A stretch of DNA of 64,000 nt, from NCBI RefSeq assembly GCF_965248315.1, contig NZ_CBDFIX010000002.1, positions 1,674,001-1,738,000 of the forward strand, given 5' to 3'. Positions 37,398 to 48,100 of the stretch are shown piece after piece. Source of the stretch: Ulvibacterium sp965248315 (GTDB taxonomy: Bacteria > Bacteroidota > Bacteroidia > Flavobacteriales > Flavobacteriaceae). A program made the translations under genes and the position numbers. The notes under the pieces are model-generated. The model was not told where the DNA came from. It saw only the letters and a list, made by a program, of their open reading frames with translations, and did not search any database. Position 1 is the stretch's first letter, and every line of letters begins with the position of its first letter.

Positions 37398-38153
37398 TTA
37401 AGCCACATTTGATCCCAAACCTTGGCTATTAAAAAGTTCCAGCAAACTTGTTCTTCTCCTTCTTGCTACGGGAATACGCTCTCCTGTTTCAAGAATCAAT
37501 GTACCGTCCGGGAAGAACTTCTTTATTTTCTGAATGTTTACCAAATGGGATTTATGGGCCCTGAAAAATAAGGGGGATGTCAAAGAGTTTTCAAAAAATT
37601 TGATGCCATAGGAACTCAGGTGAATATTTCCATCCTGAAGATATATTTTTGCATAGCCCTCCACACTTTCTAGCCGTATGACATCCGAGATATTCGCAAA
37701 ATAAGTGCATCCCAAGGTCGGTATGGCAATTTTTTTGTTTTCCAATGCCAGCATATCCAAGAGTAGCTTGCTATTAATATTCTTTTTTTCACCGCTGGCC
37801 AACCTTTGTAAAGCCTTGGTAATAACCGCAATAAATTCGGCCTGGCTATAAGGCTTTAGTAAAAAACCAAGTGCAAAATTTCTATAGGCCTCTATGGCAA
37901 ACTTATCGTGTGCTGTGCTAAAGATTACTTCCGTGTTTGGGGATTTTAGATATTTCATTAATTCCAAACCGGTCATATTTGGCATTTCAACATCAACAAT
38001 GAGCAAGTCCGGTTGATGCTCATTTAGATATTCTAGACCTTCCAAGGGGTCGGTAAAACACTTGGGCGTATCAAAACAGTCAAAGTTTGTGGACAATGAC
38101 TTTTTACAATATTCTATATCCGATATGTCGTCATCTATTAGTACAATCGTCAT
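37398..38153 (-). CDS. LytTR-family response regulator
   Basis: A 251-residue regulator. The receiver domain (1-120) has the acidic pocket IVLIDDD, the phospho-acceptor Asp in LLIVDVEMPNMTG (about 55), the Thr/Ser of IFSTAHD and the lysine in LKPYS. The LytTR DNA-binding domain (about 145-245) has VIRLESVEGYAKIYL and FFRAHKSHLVNI. No histidine kinase is adjacent, so its partner is encoded elsewhere. It is the last gene after the leftward adhesin operon, 101 bases from the gene before it, and may regulate surface-protein genes (inference). Confidence 0.94.
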   Translation of the reverse strand: MTIVLIDDDISDIEYCKKSLSTNFDCFDTPKCFTDPLEGLEYLNEHQPDLLIVDVEMPNMTGLELMKYLKSPNTEVIFSTAHDKFAIEAYRNFALGFLLKPYSQAEFIAVITKALQRLASGEKKNINSKLLLDMLALENKKIAIPTLGCTYFANISDVIRLESVEGYAKIYLQDGNIHLSSYGIKFFENSLTSPLFFRAHKSHLVNIQKIKKFFPDGTLILETGERIPVARRRRTSLLELFNSQGLGSNVA

Positions 38154-38254
38154 TATAAAAGATTTAATAGCAATGTATCACTTTTTATAATATACATCTT
38201 ATTTGGCTAATTATTATCTAGTTAACGAAAAAATATAGTTTTAATTATCCAAAT

Positions 38255-38617
38255 TTATAGTTTTAAAAAATCTATAATTTGAGAAACATACTCAATCTTA
38301 CTAGTGGAGACGTCCATAACATCTATTCCTTTCACCCGCTTTAAGTTCTCATAGCTGTTCTTGTCGATTGGGGCAAAGACGATAGGCACATTAAGTTTGG
38401 CCAGCTTTACGCAATCGATTAATTCGTATTCTTCGTTGTAAACAAAAAGTATAAAAATGAACTTGACTTCAGATTTCGATTTAATGGCATCGGATATATT
38501 GGAAATTTTTTTATGCCGATATACGTTGATATTGGTTTTTTTTAAGGATTGCTTTATGATGCTGCCTAATGGCCCCTGTTTATCGTAAATTATAAAATTT
38601 CCTTCTGCTTCAAACAT
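38255..38617 (-). CDS. Small unknown protein, possible degenerate receiver domain
   Basis: A 120-residue soluble protein with no signal peptide. Its alternating strand/helix pattern (FIIYDKQGPLGSIIKQSL, KFIFILFVYNEEYELI, VPIVFAP, VKGIDVMDVST) resembles a CheY-like fold. The acidic pocket and the phospho-acceptor aspartate are absent: the expected strand reads FIFILFVYN. If it is a receiver it cannot be phosphorylated in the usual way. It lies just upstream of the LytTR regulator. Function unknown. Confidence 0.65.
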   Translation of the reverse strand: MFEAEGNFIIYDKQGPLGSIIKQSLKKTNINVYRHKKISNISDAIKSKSEVKFIFILFVYNEEYELIDCVKLAKLNVPIVFAPIDKNSYENLKRVKGIDVMDVSTSKIEYVSQIIDFLKL

Positions 38618-38689
38618 AGTACCTTTTAAAAGACGTGGTTCGTATAAATTGTCAAGTAGGTATAAAAGAAATGGGGCAAATTAGTTCTG

Positions 38690-39196
38690 TTAGATGGTTA
38701 AGTTTGAATTGGAAGTTGGGATAACATGGGACAATAGGAGGTCACTGTTTCTATAGATTTTAATCCATTTGGCCGTGTTGTTCAGCGGAATACCAATGTC
38801 AAAAAAAGTACCTTCAGAAAGTGGAAAGGCGTCCAACTCCGGTAGAGTCCCTAGGGCAATAAGGGTACGTTCTTGGTCCACAAGGGTGTAATAGAAATGA
38901 TTCTCTGTGGGATCTAGTCCTTTGGGACTTTCCTTTAAGGGCTCTCCTGCAGGAATCATTTCATAATCCCTTACCCATAAATGACCGTATTGGTTAATGA
39001 AATATTTTACCCGGAGGCCGTTGTAGTCATCTACTAAGGGCTCTTCTTCATGTTCTTCTTCTGTGTCATACTCTCTGTAGTGGTAATAGGGTACGGTCAT
39101 TTCCAGTCCAAATATGTCACTTGTTGGGAAAAGAAGTTTTTGTAGATAAAACAAACAGTGTTGTTTTGTGCTTCTTATGAGGGCTTGTGTTTGCAT
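38690..39196 (-). CDS. Unknown protein at the end of the adhesin operon
   Basis: A 168-residue protein with no recognised domain. It has an acidic segment (YDTEEEHEEEPLVDDYN) and a beta-rich C-terminal half (VKYFINQYGHLWVRDYEMIP and YYTLVDQERTLIALGTLP). The start at 39196 lies 25 bases after the OmpA-family stop; the longest frame from 39295 would overlap the end of that gene. A shorter form from the ATG at 39100 is also possible. No signal peptide, so it may be cytoplasmic. Confidence 0.6.
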   Translation of the reverse strand: MQTQALIRSTKQHCLFYLQKLLFPTSDIFGLEMTVPYYHYREYDTEEEHEEEPLVDDYNGLRVKYFINQYGHLWVRDYEMIPAGEPLKESPKGLDPTENHFYYTLVDQERTLIALGTLPELDAFPLSEGTFFDIGIPLNNTAKWIKIYRNSDLLLSHVIPTSNSNLTI

Positions 39197-39221
39197 GGGA
39201 ACTTTTTTTTGGGTTTTGGGT

Positions 39222-41153
39222 TTAGTTTTTGAATTCAACAATGAACTCACTCCTACGGTTGAGCTGATGTTCGGCCTTTGTACAGCGCACACCATTGGAA
39301 CAGTGATTTACCAATTGGCTTTCACCATAGCCTTTGCTCGTAAGTCTTGTCTTTGATATTCCCCTGGTGATTAAATAATCTATCGTGGATTTGGCTCTTC
39401 TTTCAGACAGGTCCATGTTGTACATATCATCTGCACGGCTATCTGTATGTGATCGTACATCAATATTAATGGTGGGGTGAAGCTTCATGACTGAGACAAT
39501 TTTTTCCAGTTCCAGTGCGGCATCCGGGCGAATGTTGGACTTATCCAAATCAAAATAGATGATGACATTGAAGAGTTTGGCAATATCATCCCCTGCTTTA
39601 ATATCAATTACATTTTTGTCAAGCTCAAAATTGTGCTCCCGTTCTTTTTGTCCTTTTTGGGAATAGGCATCCTTGGACTCATATTTGTCCTTTTCGGCTT
39701 TAACGATATAGGAAGTGTTTATATCCACTTCACTATCATAATACCCCTTTTCATTAGTGTTCAGTTCAACAAAAACCTGGTCTCTCTCATCATATAGTGT
39801 AATGGAACTATTCTTTAAAGGTTCTTTGGTTTCCTTGTCGGTGACCACCCCAAAAATCCTGCTCTTTAATACATCTTTGATTTTTTCGGTTTCTATAAAG
39901 CTATAGATATCGTCATGGCCCAGACCGCCTGGCCTGTTGGAGCTTATATAACCCTTGTCACCCATGATAGCAAAGGCAAGATCATCGAAGGAAGAGTTAA
40001 GAGGTTTCCCAACGTTCAATAGATTTCCAAAAGAGCCGTCCTCTTTGATTTTTATATAAAAAATATCATAGCCGCCCAGGCCGTAATGGCCATCTGAAGA
40101 GAAGTACAATTCATTATCAGGTGTTAGGAAGGGGAAGGATTCCCTCCCTTTTGTATTGATTTTTGGCCCCAAGTTTTTTGGTTGGCCTAAAATACCATTA
40201 GGGCCTATGGTAACTGTGTAGACATCGGTGAAGCCCAGCGCTCCGGGCCGATCTGATACAAAGTACATTTTGTCCTCTTTTGGGCTTAACACGGGGTGTG
40301 CGTTGGAATAGTTGTCTGCATTGATGGATAGGTCCTCCACGTCGGTCCATTTTCCATTCTTCAATTTTGCCCTATAGATTTTTAAATGTTGAACCTCTTG
40401 TTTTCTTTTGTTTTTGGAAGGTGTTATGTTATTACGGGTAAAGTACATGGTTTTCCCATCAGCAGTAAAGACTGCACTGGATTCGTGATATTTTGTGTTT
40501 ACGTCTCCCTTAAGTTTTGTCGGTGCCTGGAGGGACCCATCCTTGCCTAGGGGGGACTCGAACAAATCCAGATAGGATAGTCCGTCCCAAGGGCTAAGAC
40601 GTTTTCCTGTTTTTGTAACATCCTGTGTGGAGGCAAAGACCAGCTTTTTTTCATGAAAGGATGCTCCAAAATCTACCCCTGTAGAATTTATTTTTGCTGG
40701 CTGCATGGTATACCTTCCAGAGTTTTCTTCAATGATCTTTAAATAATCTATGGCATTTCCGTAGGTTTCGTCCGGAGCACCATTTTTTTCAATATAGGTA
40801 TTGAACCAGTACATGGACAGACCTTCGTCCCCAATGGCCTTAAGGGATTGCGAATACCTTAAATAGTAAATAGGATCCAAGTTTTCGGTCAATGAGAACA
40901 ATTCCTTGTACCAATTTGCAGCGTCTACATATTTGGCGTTGAAGTAATAGATGTTACCCAGTCTCCGGAAAAGATCTTCCGATCGGTATCCAGATTCGGC
41001 CAAATCCAGATAGATTTCTGAAGCATCGATAAAGGCCAGGTCTTCATATTTTTTGTTGGCGCGGTCCAACTTCACTTCCTGTCCAAGGCAAGTAAGGACA
41101 AAGGCAAAAAAGAACGAGACGCACATGCATGGGATTTTTGGATATGTATTCAT
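39222..41153 (-). CDS. OmpA-family protein with PD40 repeats
   Basis: A 643-residue protein exported by a signal peptide (CVSFFFAFVLTCLGQ). It has TPR-like helices (about 30-150), a WD40-like PD40 beta-propeller (about 160-420; repeated blocks such as DKMYFVSDRPGALGFTDVYTV and NELYFSSDGHYGLGGYDIFYI, trimmed here to their cores YFVSDRPG and YFSSDGHYG), a carboxypeptidase-regulatory-like domain (about 435-510), and a peptidoglycan-binding OmpA domain (about 530-643; IIYFDLDKSNIRPDA, DLSERRAKSTIDYL). Such proteins pair with PorP/SprF-like proteins for T9SS-dependent adhesin delivery; here it follows porP by 21 bases. Confidence 0.92.
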   Translation of the reverse strand: MNTYPKIPCMCVSFFFAFVLTCLGQEVKLDRANKKYEDLAFIDASEIYLDLAESGYRSEDLFRRLGNIYYFNAKYVDAANWYKELFSLTENLDPIYYLRYSQSLKAIGDEGLSMYWFNTYIEKNGAPDETYGNAIDYLKIIEENSGRYTMQPAKINSTGVDFGASFHEKKLVFASTQDVTKTGKRLSPWDGLSYLDLFESPLGKDGSLQAPTKLKGDVNTKYHESSAVFTADGKTMYFTRNNITPSKNKRKQEVQHLKIYRAKLKNGKWTDVEDLSINADNYSNAHPVLSPKEDKMYFVSDRPGALGFTDVYTVTIGPNGILGQPKNLGPKINTKGRESFPFLTPDNELYFSSDGHYGLGGYDIFYIKIKEDGSFGNLLNVGKPLNSSFDDLAFAIMGDKGYISSNRPGGLGHDDIYSFIETEKIKDVLKSRIFGVVTDKETKEPLKNSSITLYDERDQVFVELNTNEKGYYDSEVDINTSYIVKAEKDKYESKDAYSQKGQKEREHNFELDKNVIDIKAGDDIAKLFNVIIYFDLDKSNIRPDAALELEKIVSVMKLHPTINIDVRSHTDSRADDMYNMDLSERRAKSTIDYLITRGISKTRLTSKGYGESQLVNHCSNGVRCTKAEHQLNRRSEFIVEFKN

Positions 41154-41174
41154 AATAGAGGTATAAAAAGTGTG

Positions 41175-42116
41175 TTAAAAGAATCTTGGGTTTATGGAGT
41201 GTATGCTTCTTTTGGTAAACTCAAAACGCAAAAAGAAATCATGGGAGCCTGAATTGTAGTTCCCCAACTCCGTGGTATCATAGTCATAGGAGTAACCCAA
41301 CATAAAGCGATTGTTTATTTGGAAACCGACCAAGGCACTTACGGCTGCATCCAAACGATAGGAGAGCCCTAACGTGAACCTTTCATTGATCAAAAAATTG
41401 GCTGAGGCGTCAAAGGCCAAAGGTGCGCCCTTTACGGCTTTGGTCAGTATGGCCGGCTTAAATTTAAGTCCGCTATTAATTTCAAAAACATATCCGCTGA
41501 TTAGGTAGAAATGGGCTTTTTCCGACGCAGTGGATGAGATGGCGTCATCATAATGGTCCGTTGACAATATGTTGGGAGAGGACAGCCCAATATACCACCT
41601 ATCATCAAAATGCAGGTACACGCCCAGCCCTGTATTGGGTGAAAAGCGATTCTCAATGTTTTGGGAAAATTCCAATTCGCTCCGATCTCTGATGTCCAAT
41701 TTTCCGAAGTCCACATTTAGGAGATTCATTCCTCCTTTTAAACCAAAGGACAACTTGGTTTTTAAGTTTAAAGAAATGGTATAGGAAAAATCAACGGTTA
41801 TATTACTTTCCGTAGACGGACCCACCTCATCGTGAATAACAGAAAGGCCAAGACCCACGCCCCTTTCCCCAATCGGGCTGTTCACCGAAAAGGTAAGGGA
41901 ATTAGGAGCCCCGTTAAGGCCCGTCCACTGGGAACGATAAAGACTGTTAAAGCTTAACACACCCCTGTTTCCGGCATAGGCCGGGTTTACCGTAACCGTG
42001 TTGTACATATATTGGGTATATTCCGAATCTTGCTGGCTCCAACTGAGGAAAGGAAGGCTTATTCCCAGCAGGATGAAGAACACGGTTCTTTTATAGTTGT
42101 TATTAATTGTTTTCAT
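41175..42116 (-). CDS. PorP/SprF-family type IX secretion membrane protein
   Basis: A 313-residue outer-membrane protein of the PorP/SprF family. A signal peptide (ISLPFLSWSQQ) is followed by the family hallmark YTQYMYNTVTVNPAYAGNRG (about 33-52), then a beta-barrel ending FLRFEFTKR. PorP/SprF proteins are needed for secretion or attachment of specific type B adhesins encoded beside them; the SprB-like protein is 28 bases upstream. It is probably the dedicated partner of that adhesin. Confidence 0.93.
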   Translation of the reverse strand: MKTINNNYKRTVFFILLGISLPFLSWSQQDSEYTQYMYNTVTVNPAYAGNRGVLSFNSLYRSQWTGLNGAPNSLTFSVNSPIGERGVGLGLSVIHDEVGPSTESNITVDFSYTISLNLKTKLSFGLKGGMNLLNVDFGKLDIRDRSELEFSQNIENRFSPNTGLGVYLHFDDRWYIGLSSPNILSTDHYDDAISSTASEKAHFYLISGYVFEINSGLKFKPAILTKAVKGAPLAFDASANFLINERFTLGLSYRLDAAVSALVGFQINNRFMLGYSYDYDTTELGNYNSGSHDFFLRFEFTKRSIHSINPRFF

Positions 42117-42144
42117 GGTATCTGGTTGTTTTGAGAATATGGAA

Positions 42145-45100
42145 TCAATTATCGCTGGTTAGGTATAAATAACCGGACCGTTGAATGGTCTGCGATTCAC
42201 CGTTATTCGGAGATTCATATTGTACTATGTAGAAATAGGTTCCAGTAGGTAGTTTTTTATTTGGGGCAACGGTAAGCCTACCTTCGGAATACCCCTTGAA
42301 AACCTTGTTCTGATTATCATATCCATTGGTTTCAAACACTTTTACCCCCCAACGGTTGAATATTTCAACCTGATTGTTGGGAAAACAATCAATGCCCTCC
42401 AATAAGAAGATATCGTTTTGTAGGTTATTGTTGGCGGAGACGGCATTGTATATCCTAACCGGACAGGTGAGTTGTACAGTTTGGGTATGGGAGGTTTCGT
42501 TTCCACAATCATCCGTGGCCGTCCATGTTCGCACTATGGAATATTCGGAAGTACAATTTCCAGGTACTTCGGTTTCTGTAAAGTCAACAGTAGCCGTACC
42601 ACAATTGTCCGTCGCTGTAAGTACTACAGCTTCAGGAATGGCATCACACTCTGCAAAACCATCTTGGGGTAAAGCTTCCACAAATGCGGGGGCAGAAGTA
42701 TCCTCTACCGTAATCATCTGTTCATGTACGGTTTCATTGCCACAGGCATCCGTTGCTTCCCAGGTTCTCAGAACCGTGTAGTTGCCTGCGCATCCGCTAT
42801 TTAAGATTTCTTCGCTATAGGCCACCGTTGCCGCCCCACAATTGTCCGTGGCGGTCAGAATCTCCGCTATGGGAAGCTCGGAATTACATTCCATGGTGAA
42901 ATCAGTTGGAAGTGTCTCGACGAATACAGGGTCGGTGGTATCCTGTACGGCAATGGTCTGCGTATGTGTTGTGGTAAGTCCGCACTCGTCAGTCGCGGTC
43001 CATGTTCTTTCCAGGCTATAATCGGATACACAGCTCCCATCCGTCCTAGTCTCTACAAACGTAACTATAGCGGAGCCACAGTTGTCCGTAGCGGTCAAAG
43101 TCTCAGGTGTAGGTACGGCATTACACTCCACGGTAAGATCTATAGGTAAGGTCTCCACAAATACAGGGTCAGTGGTATCCTGCACGGTAATGGTCTGCGT
43201 ATGTGTTGTGGTAAGTCCGCACTCGTCAGTCGCGGTCCATATTCTTTCCAGGCTATAATCGGATACACAGCTCCCATCCGTCCTAGTCTCTACAAACGTT
43301 ACTATAGCGGAGCCACAGTTGTCCGTAGCGGTCAAAGTCTCAGGTGCAGGTACGGCATTACACTCCGCGGTAAGATCTATAGGTAAGGTCTCCACAAATA
43401 CAGGGTCAGTGGTATCCTGTACGGTAATGGTCTGCGTATGTGTTGTGGTAAGTCCGCACTCGTCAGTCGCGGTCCATGTTCTTTCCAGGCTATAATCGGA
43501 TACACAGCTCCCATCCGTCCTAGTCTCTACAAACGTTACTATAGCGGAGCCACAGTTGTCCGTAGCGGTCAAAGTCTCAGGTGCAGGTACGGCATTACAC
43601 TCCGCGGTAAGATCTATAGGTAAGGTCTCCACAAAAACGGGGTTAGTGGTATCCTGTACGGTAATGTTTTGGGTACAGTCTGCCGTATTGAGCACACTGT
43701 TCTCTCCAAGGTCACGTATACCATTGCCGTTTGTATCCTCATATTCGGTTACAGTATAGGTACGGGTAACGGTCACATTGCAATTGCCCGTATCAGGTCC
43801 ATTGGCTGCTGTTATTTCAATAATGCCACAAGGAAAATTGCCAATAATTCCATCTGCATTGCCCAAAGCCTCAAACTCCGCTTCTGTGAGGGTTGCGGCC
43901 GTAGGGATGTCTTCATAACATTCTACGGTGGTTGCAGGGAAGGTAGGACATGTGACCTCAAATACACAGCATACTGGCGCCACATCCGCCACTGTGACTG
44001 TATTACAACCATTTACATCGGTAAAATCTACACTATAATTGGTTCCGGCAGGGATAGGTTCCGAAGTCCAGATATTGCCTGCAAAAGTTCCTGGTGTCCC
44101 AATTCCGGTTACGTTGTAGGGAGCCGTTCCATTTAGCGCTACGGTAAGAATATAACTTTGGCCGTCCAAGGCACATGAGGTTGTTTCTGTACCTGTTTGG
44201 GCCAATAGGGCATTTACGCTTATTTGTGCAGTATCACTGCTGGTACATCCATTCACATCTGTAAATACATAGGTAAGGATGTGGGTTCCTGTTCCTGCTA
44301 TGGTCGGATTAAAATTGTTGCCCGTTACTCCTGGTCCGCTAAAGTTTCCTCCAAGTGGAGTTGCGAATGCGGTAAGGTCCAATACACTGGCGTTCAAACA
44401 TATATTGGCAGGGTCGTTGAAGGTAACAATAGGTAGGGCGTTCTCGGTCAATTGTATGGGCGTACGCGTGGTACTGGTGCAACTATTCACCGTATCTCTG
44501 GTTTCTGCATAATAGGTCCCGGGAATCGTGGGGGTATAGGTCGTATTTCCACTCAACAATGGTGTGCCTCCCATAGGCGCATTGTACCAATCGATAGTTT
44601 CTCCAGGGTTTACGACCGCCGTTAAAGCAGGAATGGTACTTCCGATACAATAACTTTGGTCGCCATTGCTCACAGGTGCATTCACCACAGGACAACTACA
44701 GTCAGGTGCCGTGATGTTTAAAGTGGAAATACAACTGTTGGCATCGGTCAATGTTAAGATGATATTGGTCCCTGCAGTAACACCGGTAATGGACCAAGTG
44801 TTTCCGGAGGTGTTGGTTACGTTACCGGATGTGCTGCTTATCGTCCCGGTGCTTACCGTTACGTCTAATGAATAGGTTGTAAGGTCTGGAGAGCATGTCG
44901 CTGGACTGGATATGGAGAGAGTAGGCAAAGCATTTACCGTAATGAGGGGCGCCTGGTTCATGGTTACCGTACTACATCCAGGGCTGGAAGCCTCTACGCT
45001 GAAAATGCCTGTAGCAAGTTGTGGGTGTCCGGCGGGTATGGTAAGTAGTAAATCTCCTCCCGTACCTGCCCCTGTTACAGCTGGGCTAAGAGGTGCGCCG

Positions 45101-48100
45101 GATTGTAGAATTTGATAGTTTATCCCTACCTGCGAATTGGATATAGTCACAGTAGCGGCATCACCTTCACAAACAGTATCTCCGGTTACGTTTAATAGCG
45201 TATCGGGATTACCATCGATAAATGAGACAGGGTCAACAAGTACACTATTACACCCTGGAATTCCGTTGGTTACAAATACTGGGTAATCCGTGCCTCCGGG
45301 AGGAACATTTAGGGGAGGAATGTTTATTGAAAGATCTCCGCCATTTCCTATACCTGTTAGGGCAGGGATAAAGGAAATACCATTCTGGTCCCGTACCTCA
45401 TAGGTAAGGCCAAGGGTGGTATTGGCAATAGTGGTGCTGTATGGCCCCGGATTCAAACAGAGGTCTATATTGGATGTGGTAAGATTTAGGTCAAATACAC
45501 AACAATTGGGTGCAGTACCTGCTACGCTAAGGGTGTTACAGCTATTGGCGTCCGTAAAATCTAAACTATAATCGGTTCCTGCCGGGATAGGATCAGAGGT
45601 CCATGTATTTCCAGCAAAAATACCAGGGGCTCCGGTACCGGTGACATTATAAGGACCGGTTCCTGCTATTTCAACAACAAGGGTATATTCGGTTCCGAGA
45701 AGATTACAACTAGAGGTTTCCGTTCCTACTTGAACAACATCCGGATGGACCGTAATGGTAATATCGTTGGTATTTATGGGTGCCGTTGGGCAAAATGCCG
45801 GTTTTATGGCGTAGCTTGCCGTATAAGTGGTGGTGGCATTGGGGGTAACCGTTACCGGAGTACCCAGACCTACGGTGTTGCCCAGATTATCTGTCCAAGT
45901 AATATCAAAAATACTGGTTGGCAAGTTTATGGATAGTTCCACGTTGCCTCCAGGAGCACATATGGGATTATTATCTGCCGTTATTGTGGTTGCTATGGGA
46001 GCGAGTGTCAAATTTACATTTAGATCAACACCATCACAGGGTGTAGTTATTCTGACTAAATAATCCCCGGCAGTGACATTTTCAAAAAGATGGCTCGTTA
46101 TGGTGGGATCTGTTTCTACATGAGTCATTACGGGATTTAACAAATCCGAAGTCGCAAACAACTCATAGTTTATGGGATAGGTGGGGGTTCCACCTGTGAT
46201 TTCTGTAAAAATGATTCCGGTACTGGGATCGGTAAAATCGCAGAAAGCCCCTGCAGTCGCTGCAGCTATACTTTGGAAAGGCGCAATGGTTACCGCCGTC
46301 CAATATTCGCGGTCGTTGTTGTTGCCTGTTACGGCCGAGAAAACCTCATTGGCATTGGTCGATTGAAAATTGATGTTTGAAAATCGTATCACATAATCCC
46401 CTGCGGTAAGGTTATTGAAAGTTCCAGCTAATCCACCCTCGGGAATATCATCTGTTAACAATGTTCCTGGATTACCGCTACCATCATCCGTCCAGAGTTC
46501 TACCGTGGTATTGACAGTATTTGAACCAATGGAATTGGCAACATGTATTGTGTTCATATCGTATTCGATCCTACCGGAATTAGCGCACCCACTGAATGCG
46601 GTTATTTCTGGATTATATTGGGCCGTATTGACTATGGTGTAGGATTTTACGGCTAGATTGCCACAAATGTCCGTTACCGTAATTTCATATTCTCCTGGGG
46701 GCAGGTCACCAATAATGGAGCGATTAATGGTGGTGGTGTACGCCAAGGGGAAATTTAGGGTGTATGGACCTCCCAGATTAAAAGGTTGGGTAGGGTTTAT
46801 GGTAATACTGGATTGAAACGGTACGGGGCGAATGGTATATGTCGTCTCCGGAACAACACCGCTACTGGGCTGACCTGGAACACGGTCTATCACAATGGCT
46901 CCGGTATCTTCCAAAATGGAGAGGGAAGATCGTATCCTTACAGCATCCAGCGGGTTTGTTGGCGTAAGTGTATTGAATTCCACGGATGTGGAATGGCAAT
47001 CATCTATACCTGTAATCCGATAGCTTCCTTCTCCGGGCAACGTATAATAATCGAAAAAGTTATTGTTCAAAGGGTCGGGACTACCTCCTACTAGAGGTAT
47101 GTTAACCCATACATTGGAGCCCGTTGGAATTTCCTGTTCTATGGTGACATTGTTTGTTGTACAGAACATATTGTAAACATCCAACCCGTCAGCAGTTAAA
47201 CTTATGGCATCTACTGTATGAATTGGTGAACAGTCGGGGGCAATGGCAATTTCTTGATCTATAGTCAATAAGGTATCATCTACAGGTAGCGTGGTTTTGG
47301 TTGTACCAAAAGTGTTACATCCATCATTGAAAGTAACCATATACGGAATATTTTCATCAAGTCCGGGGGGATATGTAAATGAGATACTGCTACCATTTAC
47401 ATTTTCCAATGTCAGGTCTTGTGGAATGCCCCCATTAATGCTTATTGTGGCATTGCCCGGTTGTTGTATCGTAGTTACACCATTTGTAGAATGGACTGTA
47501 GTAAAAAATGTTACGTCGTATGCCCCACAGTCCGGACTACATTTCCTTTGAAAGGTAGCATTGCGATATTCAGAAACTAGCGCAGTATTGTCCGCAATAA
47601 CCGGATTTTGTGTCTGTGATACGGAACATCCCAAATCGGTGACTTCAAAAGATACGGTTTCACCGCCGTTTAAACCTGAAAAGGTGTGGGATCGATTTGG
47701 AGTGGGGCCAAAAGTTTGTGGTATTCCAGGGGCAGGGGGAGTTACCGTATATTCAAAAGGTCCGTTGCCTCCACTATTAATGTCAATGGTTAACGTGGCA
47801 TCCGTTCCACCAGGGCAAGAGGGTGCCGTATTGATGCTTGTGATGTTCATGGCCTGATAGGTGCTGGTCACCGCTATGGGATTGTCCGGGGACTGAATTA
47901 CACTTGCACCGTTTACCAACCTTACCATATAGCTGCCTACAGCAAGGTTGCTAAAATCAACAGGCCCTCCCGTATCGGGGATATTGAGTACTGTTTCCAA
48001 ACCTCCAGGGTTTGTAAGGATGGCTTGCCATCCAACACAGGGAGAACCACCAGGAAGTGTCACTGCAATATTTCCATCGTTGGGACAGGTTCCTTCGGTA

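Noticed and set aside
42472..43659. Regular repeats considered as a CRISPR array
   Set aside because: The units are 237 bp, in frame, and lie within a coding sequence without spacers.
42374..47857. Many plus-strand frames opposite the adhesin gene
   Set aside because: They repeat at 237-base intervals because they mirror the tandem repeats; they are shadows of the Thr/Gly-rich coding strand.
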